Shown here: positions 23,764 to 33,849 of the stretch, in pieces
How the letters are laid out: every line of letters begins with the position of its first letter
Numbering within the stretch: the first letter of the stretch is position 1
Source: Guadua angustifolia
Lineage: Eukaryota; Streptophyta; Magnoliopsida; Poales; Poaceae
Direction of reading: 5' to 3'
Assembly: GCA_036346375.1 (NCBI GenBank)
Contig: CM070517.1
Coordinates: 15,169,161-15,233,160, forward strand
DNA length: 64,000 bases
The notes under the pieces: generated by a model
Told to the model about the DNA's origin: nothing
What the model saw: only the letters and a program-made list of their open reading frames with translations
Database searches by the model: none
Made by a program: the position numbers and the translations under genes

Positions 23764-26700
23764 TTACTGCAGATATTCGAAGTCTTCAGTTATCCCCACC
23801 TGAAATTTTACAAGAACACACATCAGAACAGAGCAGGAGGGAATTATGAAAAAGGAAAATGTCTTGTTGAGGAAACGAGGATAGGGTTCAGTAAAAGCTA
23901 CTAGTGTGAAAGAAAAAAGAAAGAAAAAAAAGTTCTTACTATAACATGACCCAAAACTTTAGTTGTTACTTGTGATGTAAAGAAAGGCTATTGTATCATC
24001 ACTTACAAACATTTCAATTTTTTTATAAACACGTTTCTTTTTCAGCAAGTACAAACTACAAAAAGAACGACATGAGCTTCTGAATTCTGATATGGTACTT
24101 GATTAGGTTGGGCAGCATGACACATTTCTTTACTGTTTAGTTCTTATAAATTAATCACGAAATCACTCAAGCCAAACATATACAGTGTAGGAGTTCTCTA
24201 CAGGACAAAGGCTTTGCAATTTAAAAGGGCAAGCCAGTCTAGGAATATTCTTCTTTAAGATGCTCAGCTTAATATACACCATGAAAGGCCTCATGTAGCT
24301 GCACTGCTCCATGGATAAGAGATTATAAAAGAAAAGCCACATTTAGTCCATGAGGATATAGAAGCTGCAAACTTAATGGGATGTCTAATTACAGTGATAA
24401 CCTTGGTATGGTAGAAGATAAGAGAAATAGTAACAAGCACAAGGTAACAGATGGACATGGTATAGGCAGACTCCACCATTAGCATGACCTCCAAGCGAAT
24501 GTACTACTAATAATATAGTTGAAAAAAAAATCAAAAGCAATATGTAGGCAGTTAAACAAGGAAGAAGAAATATAGTGACTCTTTTACTGAAAGGAAAATA
24601 AAGAAGATTTATTGTATATACATGATAACCTACTTACTACATTTAATAAGGCTGATAGTCTTCAATTTGTCATAGTTTCTGGCTTACGTTCCTTTAAGAT
24701 TTTCCGATTATTTCAATAATTGCACTCTTTCAGGAACAAGTCACTTCATTATGTCCAAGTGGCACTCTCCTTTGATTCACAAGCTTCAACATGTGCTTAT
24801 GAACTAGTTTCAATGACATGCCTCTAGAAGTCAAGTTACACAGTGCCATCTCTCTAATTTCCATATCCTCTTCTTTTTCAGTATGGAACAGATTTTCTGT
24901 TATTGTCATCTAGATTCTTGTCTATAGATGCAATAGTACTCAGATGGCTGGACTGTGGGTAGAGAAACCGCCCCCCCCCCAAAAAAAATAAAAATAAAAA
25001 TTTACAAGCAGTAGCTAAGTATTTGCACCTCTAAAATATATAGCAAAGCAGCATATTCAAAGGCATCAGTCTGTTGGACATTCATTGGTAAATAACATCA
25101 TGTTGTACTGAGGTTTTTTTATCAATTCTAAGTAAGAAAAGATGCTTAAATAACAAAAGCTCAATTATAAGTAAGAAAAGATGCTTAAATAACAAAAGCA
25201 CATATGGAACAAGAGGACAGAACATACCTCCTTGTACATGTGTTCAAGTTGTTCTTTTGCTTGTGGGAATGTAGTGGAACACCATTGTTGCAAAGTGAAG
25301 ATGTTGTCTGATATTTCATTCAAAATGACATTAGCCCTAGGTAACAATAGGCTAGCCACAACATATATTTTTTTAGGAAAATTGACTAGGAGAACTACTG
25401 GTACCTGTCCATCTGTTAGCTGCTGAATGAGCAACCTCAATAGCATCCTCTGCGATTACCATTATACATTAGTAGTTAAAGTGGGGGAAAGACTGCCATA
25501 ACACGCATTAATGTAAAGTTACCGCTAGAATTTAGATGAAAAGGAGATGTTGCGTGAAAATAATATTCAGATGGATGTATCAAACAACAAAAACAGATCT
25601 TCCCAAGGCCTATATTAAAAAGAGGAATGCTGGATCTCATACTCATTGCCTCTACTGCAGCAGGATCACTGTCAACATAAGCAGCCAGTTCTTCCTAAAA
25701 TTAGGACAAAGTTGTTGAGCTGCAGATGACACTAATAAAAACCAAAACAGAGAATAAAGAATGTAAATGCACCTTTAGGTTCTTATGGTGTAGCTCTACA
25801 GCCTTCAAATCCTCTAGAGCAGCTTCTCTTTCGTCCTAGAGCAATGCATATGAGTTGGATCTACATGCTTGTTATAAAGCTCTCTAGAAGAAATACAAAA
25901 CAACTTACAGAGTCCTCCCTGCCTCTTTTCAAGTTGTCTCTCTGCTCAACAAGCTCCATGAAACGCTTTTTAGAGTTTGAAAGATCAGATTCCAGCTTGT
26001 TGTATGTATTCCTTAGCTACAAATTACAAACAAATCCAAAGATGGATTAGCTCGAACTGCAACAGCTAAATATCAACAAAGCTAAGAATGCACACTATGA
26101 GTTGCACTACGAATGTATCTTCATGCCTTGCTTACTTTTAACTCATGTTACCAGTTGTCTTTGAAGAAGTTACATGATAAATGTACTAATTTATTGGTAT
26201 CAAAATTTTGTCAGGTTATCATAAAAATTCAACCACACATGCAAGGATAAACTTATCTTATGAGAGGATGCAGGGTAAGAAGGGGAAAGGTCAAGTCATC
26301 TTAACAATACCTGATTTCCAGCACAGCTGGGAAGACTCCAAAAGTACACCTGTAAGGAAATTATTTAGATTGGAAGCTAGATACAAAACATGCATGGACG
26401 AGAATGTTAAACAAACTACTGATATGCCCTTTCTTAGCGATAGATACAGCATGCAGAGTTGCAGTTTTATGTAACATGTGCACAAGTTCTTGAAGAACAA
26501 AACAATCCTTTCTTGAATTACAGATAATCAATTTCATGACATACCGACTACAAAACTGCGAAGGCAGTCCAACTATTTTTTATCCATACTACAATAAACG
26601 ATAAGTAGATATACTTACAGAAGTCCCTATTTTATCTTTCAAGACAAGATCATCATCCACCAGGCTTTGCACAACATCCTTCACGGACTGACTGATCACA

Positions 26701-29171
26701 CCCTTTTTAGGACCCAACTTCTCAAGCTCTTTAAGCTAAAAGTGCAAACACAGACAAAGGGACTTATGGCATTGCAAAAAATATTCCTATATGAAGAAAC
26801 CTAGCAGAACAGAAATTACAATAGCAATATCCTACACAGGCAAACAATAGATATGCATATTAATTATCCATTTTTAAGCATTAAAAGTGGCATGTGCATC
26901 TGAACATAAACTCTCACTATCAGAAAATAGAAGTCCATCAGAACATGCTGGCACTAACATACAGAAGTATTTACATACTGATGGCACTAAAATAAATAAT
27001 TGTGTATCCAAGAATTATTGAAAACTTAAGAGTAGCCAATTTAATTATAAAACAAAACAGATACTGATTTTTCCAGTAAATACACAAGGAAGCATGGTCA
27101 TGCCAACATGATGAATTCAAATCAATTAAGAAATTGGAAATGGCATGCAGCAATTAGTTGACACTTGGCATGTCAATTAGTTTGCTTTCAATCATCCACG
27201 TAATAAAGTATAATGCACCAGTAGAACTGCAGAAGGAATAGAGAAGAACAACTATTGAGTATTCACACATCTACAAGCAGACACTTTCATATTTGCAACG
27301 GAAAGTGCAGATAGAAGTCCTGACTGTCGTAAAATATTTGAAGCATTAATCCTTCCACATTGCTGCTGAAGAAAAGAAAACAGCTATTGACACATACAAA
27401 TAGGGATGGAAACGGAATGTAAACAGTCGGTAAATGACTGTTCCGTTTCCATTTCCATATTTTTTATCGGTAATAGAAATGAAATCGGAAAACCCAAAAA
27501 CGGATAGTGACGAAAACGGGTGCGGAACAACGGAGTGGATATGAAAACAGAAGCGGAAAATTTCATCCAAGTATATTCCCAATTGTAACACCCTAAAAAT
27601 TTGCAAATTCTTTAATTGAGCATTTAATTCGGATTATATGATTTTTTTCTGAATTTTCAGAATTTAATGAATGATTTTTGCTATTTTCAGATTTAAAGTT
27701 CACAATGTTATAAAATATTTTTGAGAATTTTTGTACCCTATTTGATATTTTCTATAAAGCAATATATATTTCTGGTATTATTTAAATTAGAAAACGGAAT
27801 TTCTGGTTTCATTTATACAGAATTTCCATTTCCATTTCCATCGGAACCGGATATCCCGTTTCCGTCGGAACTAGATCTCCTGTTTCCGTTTCCGTTTCCA
27901 TACCAACATCTTCCGTTTCCATTTCCAAAAAAAGGCTTCCGTTTCCCTTTTACATCAGAACGGTCAGAAATTCCGTTTCTGTTTTCAACCCTACATACAA
28001 AAGCAGACACTTCCACATTGCAGCTGAAGAAAAAGAATCAATCCTTGGAAACAGATAATACGGCAATATTGAGGTGGACATAACAAAGTCCTGACAGATG
28101 AACTTACCAGATAGAAGTCTTGGTTGTCATAAAATATTTGAAGCATTTGCTCTCGTTTCTCCTCCAATGAAAGACCCCTCTTCTTGGACTAAGCACCAAA
28201 GGAAAACACTCAGTTATGCATTATTAATAATCCTTTTTCTAAAAAAGGATGCTTTCTAATGCAAGGAATAATGCACCACTGGATCAAAATGACTTAATGG
28301 AACTACCAGTCACTCACATACAAGAAATGATATACATCTTCAAGCCGTTAGTACAATTTGCAAGCAAACCCACTAGACAACTACTTATATTTGCATGGAA
28401 CTTCTACCGATCAGACATTTATAGTCGATGGCATGATGTGCAACATCATGGAATGATGAGGTCACATAAATGTATCATAATTCCAATTCCCAACACAATT
28501 CCACAGCATTGTAAATATCAACTACAACATCGACCTCACCACAGACCCACCCATCCGCATTTCAACAAACATCTGATACGCATTGAGACTGCAGTCCAAG
28601 ACTCCAATGACCCATTCCCCAAAGGATGACTTCTTCGCTGCTACTTGCAACATCTATCTTTACATGTTCATCTGGTCACATATATATTTCCCAATTACCC
28701 AATTATTAGCTCCACGATCCACATTTTGGCAAACCCAAATGAACTATTTCCAAGCATGTAACACAAGTAACCGCAAATCCCACTTATTTTAGTCCCCCAA
28801 TCACTCGCTATTGCTATTTTTCCATGGTAGTACAACGCAACCTAACTGTTACCAGTTACCAATAAAAAACCAAACACATCTGTAATTTCCGCATTCACCT
28901 TAACTCAAACGAAGTACCGAACCAGGAAACCAGAATCAGAGCCCAACAACGGCGTGCAGGGCAAGAATCCAACTCCAAATCCCCCACAATCCTACCCGGC
29001 GACAGCCTAACCTGCCTAGAAAAGAAGGGAAGAATCGGAAACCCTAGTCATCCATCCATCACCGGGGCCAAAGAATCCCCGCAGCAAGTCCAAGTGAAAC
29101 CAACCACGAACGAAGATCAAAAGCAGCGGCCGGACCGGCCTAGTAGGGCATTTCTTCGTCCGACTTACCAT
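23764..29171 (-). CDS. MND1: MND1 meiotic nuclear division protein 1 homologue, ten exons
   Basis: The protein forms a heterodimer with HOP2 that stabilises RAD51/DMC1 filaments and promotes strand invasion in meiosis; it acts in the nucleus. Exons on the minus strand: 29169-29171 (ATG only), 28108-28188, 26619-26735, 26311-26349, 25909-26016, 25773-25835, 25643-25694, 25405-25449, 25228-25307, 23764-23799 (stop TAA). All introns are GT-AG and phases fit. The total is 624 bp, 207 residues, the usual plant MND1 length. The start reads MSKKRGLSLEEKREQMLQIF, leading into an N-terminal winged-helix region (about residues 12-80, ending VYFWSLPSC). Heptad-rich coiled coil follows (about 84-145), then the conserved NIFTLQQWCSTTFPQAKEQL block and the terminus VGITEDFEYLQ. 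No stop or frameshift is seen. Exon boundaries are my reading and untested by transcript. Confidence 0.95.
25130..25207. repeat. Tandem 39-bp duplication in MND1 intron 9
   Basis: AAGTAAGAAAAGATGCTTAA begins at 25130 and again at 25169, giving two near-perfect 39-bp units. They lie about 35 bp inside the intron from exon 9. Confidence 0.8.
27308..27347 (-). pseudogene. Partial duplicate of MND1 exon 2 inside intron 2
   Basis: The minus strand encodes MLQIFYDSQDFYL, the last 13 codons of exon 2 with Ser in place of Asn at one position. The next bases are CACTTT instead of the GTAAGT donor, and the 5' half of the exon is missing, so it cannot be spliced as an exon. Nearby intron blocks (27276-27310 and 27353-27375 against 28002-28026) are also repeated, pointing to a local segmental duplication. 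Confidence 0.8.
27401..27993. mobile_element. hAT-type non-autonomous element, 593 bp, in MND1 intron 2
   Basis: Ends TAGGGATGGAAACGG and complement TAGGGTTGAAAACAG are flanked by perfect 8-bp duplications CATACAAA (27393-27400 and 27994-28001). Terminal type and duplication length fit the hAT superfamily. Repeated TTTCCGTTTCC-like motifs in both orientations fill the ends. The centre (27585-27780) starts TGTAACACCCTAAAAATTTG, which resembles the start of a grass gypsy LTR, so a fragment of one may have been captured. No transposase is present. Confidence 0.88.
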
Positions 29172-29345
29172 TTTCGATCGGGTTGGGGAATCGGGGGTTG
29201 CGGCCGGCGACGGTATGCGCACCCAGCGCCAAGCGGAATTGGGGATTGGTTTCTTTGGCGCCGAAACGGGATTTGGGGTAAGGTAGGGGTTTTCGGGAGC
29301 GACTAGGGTACGCGCCCTCGGCATGGGCCGTGGGCCGAAGAGCAA
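29172..29345 (-). promoter_or_regulatory. MND1 upstream region / 5' UTR with E2F-like and TGGGCC motifs
   Basis: This GC-rich 170 bp precedes the start codon. TTTGGCGC at 29254-29261 (85-90 bp upstream of ATG) is a perfect match to the plant E2F consensus TTTSSCGC, and the overlapping complement is nearly symmetric. Two TGGGCC site II-type motifs lie at 29324-29336. There is no TATA box. Such motif pairs are common in proliferation and S-phase genes. Regulation here is inferred only from the motifs. Confidence 0.5.
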
Positions 29346-29889
29346 GTCATACGCGAACGTTTTATTTTTAAAATTCAAATGGGAGTATTTTTATCTGAAC
29401 ATCCGGTTCACATTCCGTATGAATCATGTTCCTTGCTACGAGACATTTGAAAAACCTTATGTATATATTTGGAATAATGCATACTATGCCACTCTAAATG
29501 TTAGCATATCAGGAAATGCCACTTGTTGTCTCAATGACATATAGCGTCTGGACCTACATATTATTAAGACAATGAGTGGTATTTTTTAAAGTATCAACGA
29601 AAGAGTCATATAGTATAAATTATCCCTAATATTTAGTCTTAGTAATATTATCACATGGCATATATTTTGGTAGATAAAATAAAATGTTTCACGCATTACA
29701 CCCTAATGTCCGTGAGGTTCTTCTATCTTCTGGTTGGCCGTGTGAGATTGAAGTCACGGCTATCTTCCTCCATGCCTATCGGAATCTAAATATACAAATT
29801 TGAACCCTCTTTATATATCACACTAGTCTGAGAGTAGCAACATAGATGATGTCAACAATAACATCATAAATAGATTTTTCTTCACAAAA
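29346..29889. other. Intergenic, upstream of MND1
   Basis: AT-rich, no gene, and no transposon ends that I could pair. Confidence 0.4.
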
Positions 29890-31761
29890 TAATTCGAGAA
29901 ATTTGGTATTTTAATTCCTGTATTTTTCTTTAGTTTTAATATTTTGAGAGCCCATTCTTCTTCATATGAGCTCCGATGGAGGTGATTTAAATTTCTAAAT
30001 TCAAGATATATTTTTGGTGGATTTTATTTGATTTTTTGGACATTGTTTTCTCTCTAGTTTTTATTTATTTGGTATTTTCATCTTGATTTGTGTAGATGTT
30101 GAAGTACCCAGAGCGTGCACGGGTGAAGAATTGAATTAACCTCAAGGTTCAGACCAAGATCAAGACTTATTTCAAGGCAAATTGTGTTTTGATCATATTG
30201 AACCTAGATTTACAAATAATATGTTGTCGTATTCTATTGCATGTCATTTTATGTTAGAATTGTTTTCCAAATAATTTGAGATTACCTATTCAACCCAACT
30301 GGATTATACCTACCCTGTCATTTATATGTCATGATTATTTGTCACCCTAGGATGAATAATTATTAGTTGGTTGCTAATAGATACCAACAGGGTTTGGTTA
30401 GAATGTGTATTGTTTGCTTAGCCATGCCACGTATAATTGACATCTTTTGAAAGTGCAAATTCAATTTGACTAATGGAATATAAAACATATTTATGAAAGG
30501 TTGTGTCATGTGTTGTCACACAATGTTGATAAGTTGTTAATGGCATGCATGTGTTGCACAATAATCAATTGGGGTGGTAAATGATTTAGATTAGGGCAAG
30601 TGGCAAGAGGTAGTGTGTCAAGGTGGGTCTGTGATATTTTGGTTGATATTGGAAGTTTTGTCTCAGTCAATTAAGAACTTAACATTGCAAGTCATTGAAA
30701 TGGGCTAATCATGAAACCACATGTTTGTTATGGTCAGACGTAAGTCAGTAAGTTACCAAATCTTGACATATGATTTCTCAGGAGTGTAACCAAACTATGT
30801 GTGCGGTTGGAGAGGGTGTGTCCCATGGCTTGACATCTTGAACAAGGATTATTGTTCCTAGCCCAGCGATGAGTCCCTCCTATTTTTCTGCTCTATGTGA
30901 GGGAAGGAATAGCAAGTTCAAGCTTATCTTGAGGGTCTATGTTCAGATAAAGTTTTCGAAAGGTTTTGTATGATTTTCTTAGCCACATGTCGATGGGTAC
31001 ATGTCATTGCATGGCAGTATAAGATTAAATATATAATGTAGGTAAAGTGTATAACCTCTATAGATTGTAAATTTATTCGGATAGCTATGTCCCTGGTTGT
31101 GGACAATGCTCAGGAATTTCAGTCAAGGATTAGATTTTATGAAATAAAACTTGGAAAGGGAGGTTATATTCCATTGAAAATATCGAAAGTTGGTTTACAC
31201 TATGTGCTAGTTTATTCTTAAGAAATACCTGAAAGTTAATTATTATTGTTAATTTTTTATATTTATTTCAATCTATTTATTATATTCAATTGTAAATGCT
31301 ACTTTACTCCAAAATAACCAGGATCGATAGTCATCCATTTGGAATAAGCCTTGCATATAGTTATAATAGACTTGCATGTTGTGTACAACATGTTGAGTGC
31401 TTTATGTACTCAGCTTTACTACTACAAAATCATCAGTTGAAGAAGAGTCTACACCCTGCCTTGGGAGGAGTACAAGGGTGTGAATCTTATCAGTTGCCTA
31501 TGGAATATTGATAGGTTATCTACAAAGTTTTTGTTCTGCTATTATTTTATTTCTTAGAGTTAAGTCATGTGTGGCATAATAATGTAAAGTTGACCATAAG
31601 GTTAATCAACTATTTTTTATTTAATAAATAGAGTCTTTTATTATGTTTCTACAATGTATAATTGTGATATTTTATCTATGTTGCCATTGTGTGCACTAGT
31701 ATTATCCTGAATTAGTGTGTTATACACAGAGGGTACAAATTTGCAAATTCGAGTCTCGATA
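29890..31761 (+). repeat. Truncated LTR related to the solo LTR at 19264
   Basis: It follows the same order of blocks as 20880-22611: the leader GAGCTCCGATGGAGGTGATT, the exon-like segment ending TTCAAGGCAAATTG, the GTAAAGTGTATAACCTCTATAG block and the TGAGT...ACTCA hairpin at 31394-31412. It ends near GAGTCTCGATA. The AT-rich and GC-rich 5' third of the LTR is absent. Confidence 0.7.
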
Positions 31762-31848
31762 CTAACCCTCGTGTAAAATTCCTATGCATTGTCAATAAAT
31801 AAGGACATGAATTTTTGAAAAGTTTTACACTCTATAGAGATTGTATAC

Positions 31849-32670
31849 TGTAACATCCTACTTTTTAAATTTTATGGATTTATTGTGCATTTTATATTTT
31901 TAAGGATTTTTGAAATTTATTTAAATTATTTGGAATTAAGTCTTTTGTTAAAGTTATTTAAATATTTGAAAAGTTTAAATAAAGTTTTATTAAGAATATT
32001 TTATTTGAGTTCAAAATGCCCTAAAATATTTTCTAGAATTTTTAGAATTTTTGGTATTTTGCTATTTATTCTAAATTTATCTAATTTATGGAATTATTTT
32101 AATTGGAAAATGTTTTAGAAAAAACCTTGTGAACAGTTTTGGGCTGAACCCATGCAGGCCCAGCCCAAACTTATGCCACCAGCCCAAGCTAGTCCACTCA
32201 CCCGAAACCCTAGCCACCGATTGTCTAATTTTGATTACGTGGTCGTGAAAGACCATGTAGAGGTTTACCTATATTGGTTATGAGTATTTGACTAAATTTG
32301 AGCTTGGTATACTCTGGTTTGAGTTTGATTTGAATTAGATTTTTAATTTAACACAATTTTGAGTTATGTCTGCTAAGAGAGGCACTACCGACCACAGGAT
32401 GGCGGTACTGCTGTCCATAGAGCGGCACTATCGGCCTAGGAGCGATAGCGAGCTCCAAGGCGGCAACGGCTAGGGATCCATAGTGTGATGGTGCTCTAGC
32501 GAAGCTCCAAGCAAACTAACATGCGCACTGGCTAGAACGGATGAGAAAACTCAATGGAACCAGTCTCAAGCTTTAGGGTTCACCGGAGAGGGTGCCAATG
32601 TCTTCTTTCTCATGGCGACACTTGCAGAAAAGTTCTAAATCCCGACAAATGGTGACACTTCAACTCCTAT
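31849..32670 (+). repeat. LTR start fragment (TGTAACATCC)
   Basis: Positions 31849-32220 align in order with 19264-19700 (AT-rich head followed by GGGCTGAACCCATG...CAGCCC). After this the sequence diverges. No downstream LTR end is seen, so it is a 5' fragment or an old divergent copy. Confidence 0.55.
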
Positions 32671-33335
32671 AACACCCCAAATTTTTCTTAATAGTATTTC
32701 ATTATTTAATTCTAATTTTCTAAGATTTTTTAATATTTCAAAATTATAAAAAGTGTTTTTCTTGTTTTTAGATTGATAAAATAATTTATTTGATAAAAAT
32801 AAATTAAAATATTACTAAAAATAATTTTGGTAAGTTTCAAATGTCTAAGTGTATTTTGATAATTTTTTCCAAATTTTTTAACCTTGTTTGCTATTGTCTA
32901 AAAGCATTTTTATTTTTAAAAATTAATTAATTCAAAATTGAAAAATTCCTTTCACTCATGAGTGGGACTAGACCCCACTTATCATGTCCTTCTCCTAGCC
33001 CCATGAAGTAGTCTAGGAGTTGCACATCTCTCTCTTCCTCCATGGGAGAAATTTTGAAGCTCAAAATCGAAGCCATTTCTTCTCCAAATTTGTTGCAAAT
33101 TCATGGGCAATCTTATCCTCATTTAACCACTCAATTTTTCCTGTCTAATCCTCTCTTTTTCATGTGGAATTTGTGTTCTTTTTAGTTTGAGACGTTTCTG
33201 TTCTCGAGTTGGTTTTTTTCTCCTCTAGGCCTCCTCTAGGCCCCTTCGAGCCTATTTAAGATGAGCACTAGGACCGTCTCTCCTTGCTCAACCCATTCCT
33301 CTGCTCGTCCTTGCTTTGGTGGCCTCATTTGTCCA
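32671..33335 (+). repeat. Another degenerate LTR head
   Basis: It starts (TA)TAACACCCCAAATTTTTC, followed by the same AT-rich type of head, then a leader with GAGCCTATTTAAG near 33245. It is a separate copy or family. There is no coding potential. Confidence 0.45.
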
Positions 33336-33399
33336 TAACGCTGTGAAGTCCTAAAGCCATCCCCAAAATTGGCCGATGTGTGCTAGTGACCCTCCCAAT

Positions 33400-33695
33400 G
33401 CCTCGAGCTATGATGACTATGTGATGGTGGTGATACAAAATGGAGCAAATTTACTATCAAATGCATTACAATTTACTGGACGTGTTGATAGATTTTGCTG
33501 CCACACCTAACCATGGTGCATGATGGCTGTGCGATCGTAGCAACATAGGATAGATCAAATTTACTACCAAATATATTCCAATTTAATGGATGCGTGATTA
33601 TATTTCACCGTCGTACATAAACGTGCCACATAATGATCATGTGATAGCGTCAACACAAAATAGACAAATTTAATGCCAAATATATTCCAATTTAC
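33400..33695 (+). repeat. 110-bp tandem repeat running into assembly gap
   Basis: Blocks of CAAATTTACTAYCAAATRYATT recur at 33446, 33556 and 33665, spaced 110 and 109 bp. Flanking sequence is also conserved (ATGRTGACTATGTGAT against ATGGCTGTGCGAT and ATGATCATGTGAT). The array continues to the edge of the N run, so the true copy number is unknown. Confidence 0.75.
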
Positions 33696-33795
33696 NNNNN
33701 NNNNNNNNNNNNNNNNNNNNNNNNNNNNNNNNNNNNNNNNNNNNNNNNNNNNNNNNNNNNNNNNNNNNNNNNNNNNNNNNNNNNNNNNNNNNNNN
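33696..33795. other. Assembly gap, 100 N
   Basis: Exactly 100 undetermined bases, the conventional size for a gap of unknown length. Sequence changes character across it, from satellite-like repeat to CACTA coding remnant. Confidence 1.
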
Positions 33796-33849
33796 CCCAA
33801 GATTTAAGTACTAGATGCTTGCGAGGGGATCTACTTTGTCGGATGATGG

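Noticed and set aside
28249..28629. 126-codon + strand ORF inside the MND1 gene
   Set aside because: It lies in intron 1 on the opposite strand, with no recognisable domain.
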